Positions 1 through 7,258 of a DNA stretch of 44,644 bases are shown here, piece by piece (within the stretch, counting starts at the first letter, position 1; each line of letters starts with the position of its first letter). The position numbers and the translations under genes are program-made. The DNA comes from Snuella sedimenti (lineage in GTDB: Bacteria; Bacteroidota; Bacteroidia; Flavobacteriales; Flavobacteriaceae): NCBI RefSeq assembly GCF_016428595.1, contig NZ_JAELVQ010000028.1, positions 1-44,644 of the forward strand, given 5' to 3'. The notes under the pieces are model-generated. The model did no database searches. It was given only the letters and a program-made list of their open reading frames with translations, and was not told the DNA's origin.

Positions 1-120
1 TATATCCACTTTTGACAAAACACCTATAAATGAGTTGTTTATGGAAAATAAAATCAATCAAAAATTCAAAGAACAACCTAATTTATTCAATAACAATGAA
101 TTATAAACGCATCACTACTA
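1..120 (+). mobile_element. IS element 3' end with transposase tail (left window edge)
   Basis: Positions 4-120 are an exact inverted copy of 44528-44644. Positions 2-106 read as the last 34 codons of a protein ending in TAA, including the stretch DKTPINELF. This resembles the C-terminus of IS4-type DDE transposases of Bacteroidota; the family call is from memory and tentative. Identity with the other copy stops at 120, which should therefore be the outer end of the element. Fourteen bases separate the stop codon from that edge. The rest of the IS lies outside the window, so terminal inverted repeats and target duplication cannot be checked. Confidence 0.7.
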
Positions 121-592
121 TAGTTCTGTTATGAATAATTTCCAACAAGAAATAACTCAGTATACTACAATTTATGATTTAGAAGAGCGTAAAATTCGTG
201 TGTATCATTATCAAAATTTTGACACCTTTATTGAATTGGATCTAACCCAAGAGCTCAAGAAAGGAGAACATAAATTAATAATTCCAGAATTATTCCCAAA
301 AAACACAAAGGGACACCAATATTACCAGATGTATAATGATGCTGATGCGGTTGTTAAGCACTATGAATCACTTTGGGAGAATGGAACTAATATAAAGGAT
401 GACAAAGCTAAAAAGGTTTTAGAACAAAGAATAACTCATGCCATAACTTATATAGCAACGGATTGGGCATACACAAAAAAGAATAATGAAGGAGCAATTA
501 AAATTTATAAGCTAATAATCAAACTTTTTCCAGAAAATCAGGATGCAAAGAAAATATTAGAAAAATTCCTTGAAACTCAGGGAAAGGATTAA
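121..592 (+). pseudogene. 3' remnant of a C45/choloylglycine-hydrolase-like amide hydrolase
   Basis: An open frame of about 153 residues can be read from an internal ATG at 131, and the frame stays open back to the IS edge at 120. The segment TIYDLEERKIRVYHYQNFD followed by LTQELKKGEH resembles the closing beta-strands of linear-amide C-N hydrolases (peptidase C45 / penicillin-V-acylase relatives). It is followed by a short helical tail (about residues 105-150) resembling one TPR unit. The N-terminal catalytic Cys region is missing and the IS abuts the frame, so I infer that IS insertion removed the 5' part. If translated from 131 it would lack the active site. The family assignment is by resemblance only. 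Confidence 0.5.
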
Positions 593-626
593 ACACAATT
601 AGAAATAAACATTAAAGATTTTATGA

Positions 627-851
627 ATGGAAAAAAATTGGATAATAACAATAGCTATAGTCATATTTTTGATGATGAATTTTCTTTTTTATAAAACTCT
701 TAATGGTTATGTAAAAGAAGAATTTGGTAAAAAGATGTGGAAGATTTGGGGAAACAAAGTTTATTTCTGGCAAAGCTCCATATTTGTTAGTACGGCAAGT
801 ACGGTTTTAATAATGTACCTTTTAAAATGGTTGAATGTTTTGACTTTTTAG
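627..851 (+). CDS. Small two-TM membrane protein, unknown function
   Basis: This encodes 74 residues with two hydrophobic segments, about residues 5-22 and 50-70, joined by a basic loop (KEEFGKKMWKIWGNK). No family is recognised. It lies 34 bp after the amidase remnant and 73 bp before the next small membrane gene on the same strand, so co-expression with the ABC genes is possible but not shown. No strong ribosome binding site is visible, as is usual in Bacteroidota. The reading frame and membrane-like composition are the only support. Confidence 0.5.
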   Translation: MEKNWIITIAIVIFLMMNFLFYKTLNGYVKEEFGKKMWKIWGNKVYFWQSSIFVSTASTVLIMYLLKWLNVLTF

Positions 852-924
852 AAAAACAGGGTTAAAACAGACCTAACCTGTTATCGAGTTTTTAAGACAA
901 AGCATCGTCCAATATGTAATTTAC

Positions 925-1206
925 ATGTATAGCAAAGCAATTTTTAAATACTTCATAGATATAAATATATTCAATGTCCCCTTTAGTTTGGTTATCGGAT
1001 TAATATCTGGTGTTTTTTGGAGTATCGTTATTTTTTCCTCCGTGGGTATTTTAATAGGTTCTCTAGGCTATCAAACTTTTAAAAAGAACGAATATTACGC
1101 CTATTACAACCTTGGGTTTACAAAAGCTGCTCTTTTAAAAAAAGTATGGATGTTCAATACGATAATCTCTCTTTTGCTCTTTCTAATCTCACTAATGTTC
1201 AGATAA
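925..1206 (+). CDS. Small membrane protein adjoining an ABC ATPase
   Basis: This encodes 93 residues with at least two membrane segments (about 18-45 and 75-92). Between them is a cytosolic stretch, YYAYYNLGFTKAALLKKVW, that resembles the coupling helix by which ABC permeases contact their ATPase. Its stop codon (1204-1206) directly precedes the ATG of the ATPase at 1207, so the two are almost certainly co-translated. It is far shorter than a normal ABC permease (about 250-400 residues). It may be a minimal membrane partner or part of a larger degraded system. The role in transport is inferred from position only. Confidence 0.6.
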   Translation: MYSKAIFKYFIDINIFNVPFSLVIGLISGVFWSIVIFSSVGILIGSLGYQTFKKNEYYAYYNLGFTKAALLKKVWMFNTIISLLLFLISLMFR

Positions 1207-1875
1207 ATGGATACCTTAAAAGTAACCAACATTAACAAATCATACGGAAAGAATACCGTTTTAAAGAACGTTGAACTTGATTGTAAAATAGGCGAGATTA
1301 TTGGGATATTTGGCCGTAACGGAACAGGAAAATCAACATTGTTAAAATTAATATTCGGAACGGTAAAAGCCGATACTATCCTTATAAAAATAAATTCAGA
1401 TAACTTTTTACAAAAAGAAATAATCCCCTCAAAAAAGATAGGCTATCTACCACAAGACTCTTTTTTACCAAAGGAACGGAAAGTAAGAGAAATAATCCCT
1501 ATGTTCTTTCCTAATGGAGATGACCAAGACGCTGTTTTTTATGCTCCTCGAGTATCAAGTTTTGAAAAAACAAAAGTTGGAAAACTATCATTAGGGCAAT
1601 TACGCTATCTTGAATTATTAATAATTGGAAACCTAGATCATCCTTTCTTATTGTTGGACGAGCCATTTTCAATGATCGAACCGATTTATAAAGATGTAAT
1701 TAAGGATTTATTACTAAAGCTTAAGAAATCAAAAAGTATAATTCTAACAGACCATTACTACGATGATGTGCTAGACATAACAGATAAAAATTTCGTTATA
1801 AAAGATGCCGAAAAAATTGAAATAATAGATAAGGACGACCTAATAAAATATGAATATTTGAGGTCGAACGAATAA
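1207..1875 (+). CDS. ABC transporter ATP-binding protein
   Basis: A 222-residue nucleotide-binding domain. Walker A is GRNGTGKS (residues 36-43), the Q-loop glutamine is Q83, the signature is LSLGQ (127-131), Walker B with catalytic glutamate is FLLLDE (147-152), and the H-loop histidine is H183. All catalytic elements are present, so the protein should hydrolyse ATP. The substrate is unknown; the only candidate membrane partner is the 93-residue protein directly upstream, since no full-length permease is adjacent. The gene faces the convergent usp gene with 98 bp between. ATG 1207 is fixed by the upstream stop codon. Confidence 0.88.
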   Translation: MDTLKVTNINKSYGKNTVLKNVELDCKIGEIIGIFGRNGTGKSTLLKLIFGTVKADTILIKINSDNFLQKEIIPSKKIGYLPQDSFLPKERKVREIIPMFFPNGDDQDAVFYAPRVSSFEKTKVGKLSLGQLRYLELLIIGNLDHPFLLLDEPFSMIEPIYKDVIKDLLLKLKKSKSIILTDHYYDDVLDITDKNFVIKDAEKIEIIDKDDLIKYEYLRSNE

Positions 1876-1973
1876 CAATATTTTAGATTACCAAAAACTG
1901 AATCAACAACCTAACAGTATTAATAAGACTCATTTTAGAGCTAAGGATCATATTTTAAGCCTTACTCCTTACG

Positions 1974-2768
1974 CTATTTAAGCCCCCTTAAAACCAAAAC
2001 AGGTATATTACTTGAAAAATCCTTTTTCTTAATAACATTCTTTTCCCATTTTTTGGTAAAGAATCCGCGCTTTCTTCTTACCACACATAGCAAGTCTGGA
2101 TCATGAGATTCATAATGCTGTAAAACACCTTGAAACGTAGTAGCATTCTCTGTTTTAGTAATACTACTCACAATACCTTCCAAATCTTCATTAAGCTCAA
2201 AATCACCATCATTGTAATACGGTGTCTTTACCAACAACAGACTTATTTCTGCTTTGAAACTATCCCTTACGTCAATTAAGGGCATTAAAGCATTTTCCTT
2301 TTTAATAATGGCCGATTTTACAGCCAGTAATATACTGTTTATAGGTTTAAACACATAACCCTCTGGTACAATGAGTGCCGGGATTTGTGTTTGCTTTATA
2401 ATCTTTCCAGACGTTTTTCCTAAAAACACGTCCTCTTTTACAGAGTTTGTTCTGGGCTCCAACAACATTAAATCAATATCGGCGGCCTTACATGCCAACT
2501 CCAAAGTATCTACCAACTTTCCTTTTAAGGTCTTTACGATTACATCAACCGATTTACAGTTTACCTGAGCAATTAACTCATTTAAATTCTTTAAACTTTC
2601 ACGTTCAATGATCTTATCGACATTAACCATAGTTCCTGCCTTGGCATAAACATTATAAACCTGAACAACAAAAAGCTTTGCGCCAACTGCTTCAGCAAAA
2701 TCTATGGCATATTGCAAATGACTTACTGCATTTTTGGACGACCCTACTGGAACTAGGATATTCTTCAT
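1974..2768 (-). CDS. Universal stress protein, tandem UspA-type domains
   Basis: A 264-residue cytosolic protein. The N-terminal half (1-140) is a UspA fold beginning MKNILVPVGSSKNAVSHLQYA and ending at ALIVPEGY. The second half (about 145-264) is a diverged second copy starting INSILLAVKS and ending NIPVLVLRGLK. Tandem Usp proteins of this size are common in Flavobacteriaceae and relate to stress survival; the ligand is unknown. The classical ATP-binding glycine cluster near the end of domain 1 (GKTSGKIIKQTQIPALIV) is partly kept. A -7-like box lies upstream at 2811-2818. It diverges from the GNAT gene. Confidence 0.85.
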   Translation of the reverse strand: MKNILVPVGSSKNAVSHLQYAIDFAEAVGAKLFVVQVYNVYAKAGTMVNVDKIIERESLKNLNELIAQVNCKSVDVIVKTLKGKLVDTLELACKAADIDLMLLEPRTNSVKEDVFLGKTSGKIIKQTQIPALIVPEGYVFKPINSILLAVKSAIIKKENALMPLIDVRDSFKAEISLLLVKTPYYNDGDFELNEDLEGIVSSITKTENATTFQGVLQHYESHDPDLLCVVRRKRGFFTKKWEKNVIKKKDFSSNIPVLVLRGLK

Positions 2769-2810
2769 TTAAAACGAATTAAATACTACTTTTATAAAAA
2801 ATTTCTTAGG

Positions 2811-2818
2811 CAAAAATA
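2811..2818 (-). promoter_or_regulatory. Predicted -7 box for the universal stress protein
   Basis: On the minus strand this reads TATTTTTG, an exact match to the Bacteroidota TAnnTTTG -7 consensus. It lies 42 bp upstream of the usp ATG, giving a predicted leader of roughly 35 nt. No convincing -33 TTTG was found. Confidence 0.45.
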
Positions 2819-2828
2819 CGCATTAAAA

Positions 2829-3329
2829 ATGATTCGCAAAGGGACGTCAGATGATATTCATGCAATTATAAACATTACAGCAGCATGTGCCACGCATATG
2901 ATCAATAATCATATTTACCAATGGAATGCCTCGTATCCCAATAAAGAAGGCTTTAAAAAAGATGTAACACGAGGAGAATTATATGTTATGGAAGTTGATA
3001 CCAAAGTAATAGCTTGCATAACCCTATCCGACCTTATGGATGCTGTTTACCTTCCTGTTTCATGGCTCACTCCAAACAAAAATAACCTATATGTTCACAG
3101 ACTGGCTGTCCACCCAGAACACCAAGGTAAGGGGCATGCACAAAAATTAATGGACTTCGCCAAAACCTTTGCTATAAAAAATAATTATAGCTCTATAAGA
3201 TTAGACACGTTCTCACAGAACCCCAAAAACTTAAATTTTTACGAACTTCGCGGCTTTAAACGATTGGAGAAAATTTTCTTTCCCAATCAAAGTCATCATC
3301 CTTTTTATTGCTACGAACTTGTACTGTGA
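2829..3329 (+). CDS. GNAT-family N-acetyltransferase
   Basis: A 166-residue protein. The acetyl-CoA pyrophosphate-binding loop is in RLAVHPEHQGKGHAQKL (Q/R-x-x-G-x-A type), followed by the alpha4/beta5 region ending NLNFYELRGFKRLEK, which is the standard GNAT closing motif. The substrate cannot be told from sequence. It overlaps the start of the MATE exporter by the four bases GTGA, so the two genes are probably translationally coupled. It diverges from the universal stress protein over a 60-bp gap. Confidence 0.88.
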   Translation: MIRKGTSDDIHAIINITAACATHMINNHIYQWNASYPNKEGFKKDVTRGELYVMEVDTKVIACITLSDLMDAVYLPVSWLTPNKNNLYVHRLAVHPEHQGKGHAQKLMDFAKTFAIKNNYSSIRLDTFSQNPKNLNFYELRGFKRLEKIFFPNQSHHPFYCYELVL

Positions 3330-4660
3330 ATACAACTATAAACCTAAAACAGATAAATAAACTCGCTATTCCGGCATTAATTGCAGGAATATCCGAGCCC
3401 GTTCTATCGCTTACCGATGCTGCTATTGTGGGGAACATACCCCATAATGCTACCGAATCGTTGGCAGCAGTGGGTATTGTAACAACATTTTTATCAATGC
3501 TTATCTGGGTATTAGGGCAAACACGAAGTGCTATATCTTCTATCGTCTCACAATACGTTGGAGCCGACCAACTCCATAAAATAAAAAACCTACCAGCTCA
3601 GGCTATTTTTATTGTTACGAGCTTAAGTCTTTTCATTATACTAAGCACTTTTCCTTTTTCGGCAAGCATCTTTAAACTTTACAATGCATCTGGACTCATT
3701 TTAGATTATAGCGTCGATTATTACAAAATACGGGTAATGGGCTTCCCTTTTACACTGTTTACCATTGGTGTTTTTGGTGCTTTTAGAGGGTTGCAAAACA
3801 CCTATTATCCTATGGTTATTGCTATAATCGGATCGATTACAAACATAATTTTAGACGTTGTTTTGGTCTATGGCGTTGAAGACATAATACCTCCCTTGCA
3901 CATTAAAGGGGCTGCCTATGCCAGTGTTATTGCCCAAATACTGATGGCGCTTTGTTCAGCTTATTATTTACTTACTAAAACACCCATTCCATTAAAACTA
4001 AGCTTTCCCTTTAACAAGGAAATTAACCGCTTTTTATTAATGATTCTTAACTTGTTTGTTCGTACCATAGCCCTAAACGTTACCCTTTACTATGCTAGTG
4101 CTTTTGCAACTAGTTATGGTGCTAGCTATATTGCTGCCTATACCATTGCCATTAACTTGTGGTTCCTTGGTGCTTTTATTATTGATGGTTATGCTAGTGC
4201 CGGAAACATTATGTCTGGTAAACTATATGGTGGAAAAACCTATAAAACCCTCATTGAGTTGAGCAATAAATTAATAAAATATGGCATTGTTGTCGGACTC
4301 ATACTAGCAGTAACAGGAGGCGTACTGTATTATCCTATAGGCCATATTTTTACTAAGGACACAGCCGTATTAAGAGAGTTTCAAGCCATTTTCTGGATTG
4401 TACTGGCCATGCAACCGCTCTGTGCACTAGCATTTATTTTCGATGGGATTTTTAAAGGCCTTGGCAAAATGAGATACTTGCGTAATGTACTATTGTTTTC
4501 AACATTTGTTGTATTTGTACCCATCCTGTTTTTCTTAGACTCTATAGACTATAAGCTCTATGCCATTTTTATTGCACTTACCTTTTGGATTATAGCTAGA
4601 GGTATTCCCTTAATCGTAAAATTTAGGAAAATATTTATTCCGCTATCCCAAAACAATTAA
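3326..4660 (+). CDS. MATE-family multidrug/Na+ antiporter
   Basis: A 444-residue polytopic membrane protein with about 12 hydrophobic segments. It begins NTTINLKQINKLAIPALIAG, and the PVLSLTDAAIVG stretch in helix 1 is typical of DinF-type MATE exporters. The open frame extends back to a TTG at 3308, but I prefer GTG 3326: it overlaps the upstream TGA as GTGA and places the conserved N-terminus correctly. MATE proteins exchange cations for drugs, toxins or metabolites at the inner membrane; the substrate here is unknown. The coupled GNAT acetyltransferase may act on a related compound (inference). Confidence 0.88.
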   Translation: MNTTINLKQINKLAIPALIAGISEPVLSLTDAAIVGNIPHNATESLAAVGIVTTFLSMLIWVLGQTRSAISSIVSQYVGADQLHKIKNLPAQAIFIVTSLSLFIILSTFPFSASIFKLYNASGLILDYSVDYYKIRVMGFPFTLFTIGVFGAFRGLQNTYYPMVIAIIGSITNIILDVVLVYGVEDIIPPLHIKGAAYASVIAQILMALCSAYYLLTKTPIPLKLSFPFNKEINRFLLMILNLFVRTIALNVTLYYASAFATSYGASYIAAYTIAINLWFLGAFIIDGYASAGNIMSGKLYGGKTYKTLIELSNKLIKYGIVVGLILAVTGGVLYYPIGHIFTKDTAVLREFQAIFWIVLAMQPLCALAFIFDGIFKGLGKMRYLRNVLLFSTFVVFVPILFFLDSIDYKLYAIFIALTFWIIARGIPLIVKFRKIFIPLSQNN

Positions 4661-4685
4661 CTTTGTTCCATAGCAAAAAGCCAGT

Positions 4686-4856
4686 ATGAACCTATTATTC
4701 ACCATACTCCAAGAAGTAAATATTGAAGAAAAAATACGCAACGCCCCCAACACAAGTTATGAGATTGGTGTTTTTATAGGCACGATGCTACCCTTTATAA
4801 TTCTTGTAGTATTGGCGTATTTAATTTATTATTACAACAAAAAAAAGAATCAATAA
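4686..4856 (+). CDS. Small single-TM protein (56 aa)
   Basis: ATG 4686 opens a 56-codon frame. It has an amphipathic N-terminus (MNLLFTILQEVNIEEKIRNA), one membrane helix (about residues 28-50, GVFIGTMLPFIILVVLAYLI) and a basic tail YYYNKKKNQ, implying the C-terminus faces the cytosol. No named family is recognised. It starts 25 bp after the MATE gene, ends 10 bp before another one-helix ORF, and shares their strand. Good helix design and tight packing support a real gene, but nothing else does. Confidence 0.45.
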   Translation: MNLLFTILQEVNIEEKIRNAPNTSYEIGVFIGTMLPFIILVVLAYLIYYYNKKKNQ

Positions 4857-4866
4857 ACACCTTTGT

Positions 4867-4965
4867 ATGGATATCATGTCATTTGTTAGCGGAAACGGTC
4901 TATTTCTTGTATTGGCCATCATTTTAATTGTCGTATACATAGTAAACAGAATTAGAAAACGATAA
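4867..4965 (+). CDS. Putative micro-protein with one TM helix (32 aa)
   Basis: A 32-codon frame from ATG 4867, with one hydrophobic helix (GLFLVLAIILIVVYIV) and a basic end NRIRKR. It lies 10 bp after the 56-residue membrane protein and ends 5 bp before the convergent oxygenase gene. No homologue is recognised. The membrane helix with a positive-inside tail is more orderly than a random ORF, but at this length it could still be chance. Confidence 0.3.
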   Translation: MDIMSFVSGNGLFLVLAIILIVVYIVNRIRKR

Positions 4966-4970
4966 TCCCA

Positions 4971-5612
4971 TTATCTGGTTTTTAACCAACCCGTTATACT
5001 TAGCCGCTCCATGTTTACTGGTTTTACTTCATGCTCTATAAGCTGACTTTCAAAAATAACCACGCGCCCCGGAAACGGGTAGATCACTTTTTCTGTTTGC
5101 TTTCCATTAGCGTCTAAATACAATACCAGTTCACCTCCATTTTCTGGTTGCCAGTCCTCATCATTAAAATAACACACAAACGATAGTTTGCGCCTGTCGT
5201 CATTTTGAAAGGTATCGATGTGTCTTTTATAATAAGTGCCGGGCGGGTAAATAGCATAATGAAACTCTTTTTGTAGAATTCCTAAAAAACATGTACGGTT
5301 TAGATAGTTGACCAATTCGTTTATTTTGTTAAAAAATAAACTTTCTGCCACATTAGGCTTATTTTCGTCAATCCATAAGATCACATCGCCACGTACCGAT
5401 TTAACAATGGTTTCATTAATCTTATTGCCTATAGCCGCCTTTTTAAAAACGTCTGCTTCATACTTTTCTAAAAGAGATTGTCTTAAGGAAAGAATAACTT
5501 CGGGAGTGAAGAAATCTTCAACAATACTAAATTGTTGCTTGGCTATGTCTGATATGATTTGCTCATACTTCGGATTTTCAACAAAATCGATCGCCTCAAA
5601 AAGGTTATTCAT
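4971..5612 (-). CDS. 2OG-Fe(II) oxygenase, prolyl-4-hydroxylase/SM-20-like
   Basis: A 213-residue protein with the double-stranded beta-helix dioxygenase signature. The iron ligands are H131 and D133 in KRHIDTF and H194 in IEHEVKP. R203 in MERLSITGW would bind the 2-oxoglutarate carboxylate. GGELVLY and FPGRVVIFES are typical core strands. Members hydroxylate prolyl residues or small molecules using O2 and 2-oxoglutarate; bacterial SM-20-like forms often act on ribosomal proteins or EF-Tu, but the target here is not known. Metal and cosubstrate residues are complete, so it should be active. Confidence 0.85.
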   Translation of the reverse strand: MNNLFEAIDFVENPKYEQIISDIAKQQFSIVEDFFTPEVILSLRQSLLEKYEADVFKKAAIGNKINETIVKSVRGDVILWIDENKPNVAESLFFNKINELVNYLNRTCFLGILQKEFHYAIYPPGTYYKRHIDTFQNDDRRKLSFVCYFNDEDWQPENGGELVLYLDANGKQTEKVIYPFPGRVVIFESQLIEHEVKPVNMERLSITGWLKTR

Positions 5613-5678
5613 AGCTTAAACACAATAAACTATATGTCCATCACAGACAAAAGTGCGCAAATGTAATCTAAAATCGAA

Positions 5679-5704
5679 TTGCTTTTACAAAATGAATATC
5701 TTTG
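5679..5704 (+). promoter_or_regulatory. Predicted promoter of queD
   Basis: A TTG at 5679-5681 (candidate -33) is followed by TATCTTTG at 5697-5704, an exact TAnnTTTG -7 box. The predicted start of transcription is near 5711, leaving a leader of about 13 nt before ATG 5724. Confidence 0.55.
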
Positions 5705-5723
5705 TACCGAAAATATTTAACCC

Positions 5724-6176
5724 ATGAGCAACATTCGCATAACAAAACAATTTTCTTTTGAAACCGGACATGCCCTATACGGATATGACGGCAAGTGCAA
5801 AAATGTACACGGTCACAGCTACAAACTGTCAGTAACGGTTATTGGCACCCCAATTACGGACAAAACCAATGTAAAATATGGGATGGTGATAGATTTTAGT
5901 GACCTAAAAAAAATCGTAAAAGAAGAAATCGTAAATGTTTTCGACCATGCGACCGTTTTTAATAAAAACACACCGCACATCGAACTTGCCAAAGAACTGG
6001 AAGATCGCGGTCATAATGTTATGTTGGTAGATTACCAGCCTACCAGCGAAATGATGATCATCGATTTTGCAAAGAAGATAAAAAACCGTTTACCAGAGCA
6101 TATAGACCTGCACTCGCTAAAACTTCAAGAAACAGAAACCTCGTTTGCAGAGTGGTTTGCTTACGATAACATTTAG
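5724..6176 (+). CDS. queD: 6-carboxy-5,6,7,8-tetrahydropterin synthase (QueD/PTPS family)
   Basis: A 150-residue enzyme. Zinc ligands are in FETGHALYG and NVHGHSYKL, and the catalytic cysteine is in the intervening DGKCKNVHGH. KYGMVIDFSDLKK is the usual core strand and helix, and the C-terminal ETETSFAEW supplies the pterin-anchoring glutamate. QueD converts 7,8-dihydroneopterin triphosphate to 6-carboxytetrahydropterin, the second step towards the tRNA base queuosine. A eukaryotic-type pyruvoyl-tetrahydropterin synthase role is less likely in this lineage. No other que gene is in the window. It has its own predicted promoter at 5679-5704. Confidence 0.88.
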   Translation: MSNIRITKQFSFETGHALYGYDGKCKNVHGHSYKLSVTVIGTPITDKTNVKYGMVIDFSDLKKIVKEEIVNVFDHATVFNKNTPHIELAKELEDRGHNVMLVDYQPTSEMMIIDFAKKIKNRLPEHIDLHSLKLQETETSFAEWFAYDNI

Positions 6177-6505
6177 GGCATTACCCAACACGTTGGGAAG
6201 GGCTAGTAGTTTAGCCGAAGGGCATATATTTAATTTGTCAACTTATAGAACACTTTGATGAACTCAGCATAACACCTCAGTCAACAAATCAAAAAGGCTT
6301 TTTGGGGCTTCATAGCTAGGGTACTTGACGGGAAAAAGTATAAGTGCTTGTTTTTGTATAAGTTTAAACCGTTACTATATCTTTTTCAACTGCAAACTGT
6401 AACCGTGACTTTCCTTGTAACTTCCGTCTTCAGGCTTCCTACTCCAAACTTTTCACTTTTCACTCATAGCTTCTGTCTTATGGCTAAAAAAACTATATTT
6501 ACACC
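6177..6505. repeat. Gene-free interval with small palindromes (REP-like)
   Basis: Between queD and lpxH, two short inverted repeats follow the queD stop: ACCCAACACGTTGGGA (near 6183-6198) and GGCTAGTAGTTTAGCC (near 6200-6215). Neither has a T-run, so they are not standard terminators. Further on, around 6249-6290, is a stretch resembling (in reverse) the common Bacteroidota intergenic motif ATGCTGAGTTCATC. An ORF overlapping the lpxH start lacks coding character. I see no gene here. Confidence 0.35.
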
Positions 6506-7258
6506 ATGCAAATTCCGACGGAAAAAAAAATATACTTTGCCTCAGACAATCACCTAGGCGCTCCAACAAAAGAGGCTTCACTGCCTCGCGAAAAGAAATT
6601 TGTTGCTTGGTTAGATGAAATTAAAGATGATGCCGCTGCTATTTTTTTGCTTGGAGACCTATTCGATTTTTGGTTTGAGTACAAAACAGTCGTCCCTAAA
6701 GGTTTTACCAGAACACTGGGCAAACTGGCTGAAATTAGTGATGCTGGTATCCCTATTTATTATTTTGTAGGCAATCACGATCTTTGGATGGATGGTTATT
6801 TTGAAGAAGAACTCAATATCCCGGTTTACCACAAGCCCAAAGAATTTACATTTAACGACAGTACTTTTTTTATTGGTCATGGTGACGGCTTGGGTCCAGG
6901 GGACAAAGGTTACAAACGCATGAAAAAAGTGTTTACCAATCCTTTTAGTAAATGGTTGTTTCGTTGGTTGCATCCCGATTTGGGTGTGCGTTTAGCCCAA
7001 TACCTTTCTGTGAAAAATAAATTGATTTCCGGTGATGAAGACATCCATTTTTTGGGCGAAGAGAACGAGTGGCTCGTACAATACTGTAAACGAAAACTAG
7101 AAGAAAAACATCGCGATTATTTTGTGTTTGGCCATAGACATTTGCCTTTAAACATAACACTTAACGAAACCTCTAAATACATCAATTTAGGCGATTGGAT
7201 TTCATATTATACCTATGGCGTCTTTGATGGCAAGAATTTTGAAATCAAGGAATACTAA
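6506..7258 (+). CDS. lpxH: UDP-2,3-diacylglucosamine diphosphatase
   Basis: A 250-residue calcineurin-like metallophosphoesterase. Metal-binding motifs are D14-x-H16 (SDNHLG), GDLFDFW (D51, D54), GNHD (N89, H90), GHGDGLGPGD, and FGHRHLP near the C-terminus. The spacing matches LpxH, which cleaves UDP-diacylglucosamine to lipid X in lipid A synthesis at the inner-membrane face. It overlaps the convergent MFS gene by 4 bp. It is the fourth lipid A step; no other lpx gene is nearby, as is common in Bacteroidota. Start ATG 6506 puts the first metal motif 13 residues in, as expected. Confidence 0.88.
   Translation: MQIPTEKKIYFASDNHLGAPTKEASLPREKKFVAWLDEIKDDAAAIFLLGDLFDFWFEYKTVVPKGFTRTLGKLAEISDAGIPIYYFVGNHDLWMDGYFEEELNIPVYHKPKEFTFNDSTFFIGHGDGLGPGDKGYKRMKKVFTNPFSKWLFRWLHPDLGVRLAQYLSVKNKLISGDEDIHFLGEENEWLVQYCKRKLEEKHRDYFVFGHRHLPLNITLNETSKYINLGDWISYYTYGVFDGKNFEIKEY

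Noticed and set aside
6348-6557. 69-codon ORF upstream of and overlapping lpxH
   Set aside because: It overlaps the well-supported lpxH start in another frame, and its composition (many F, L, T, S) looks non-coding.
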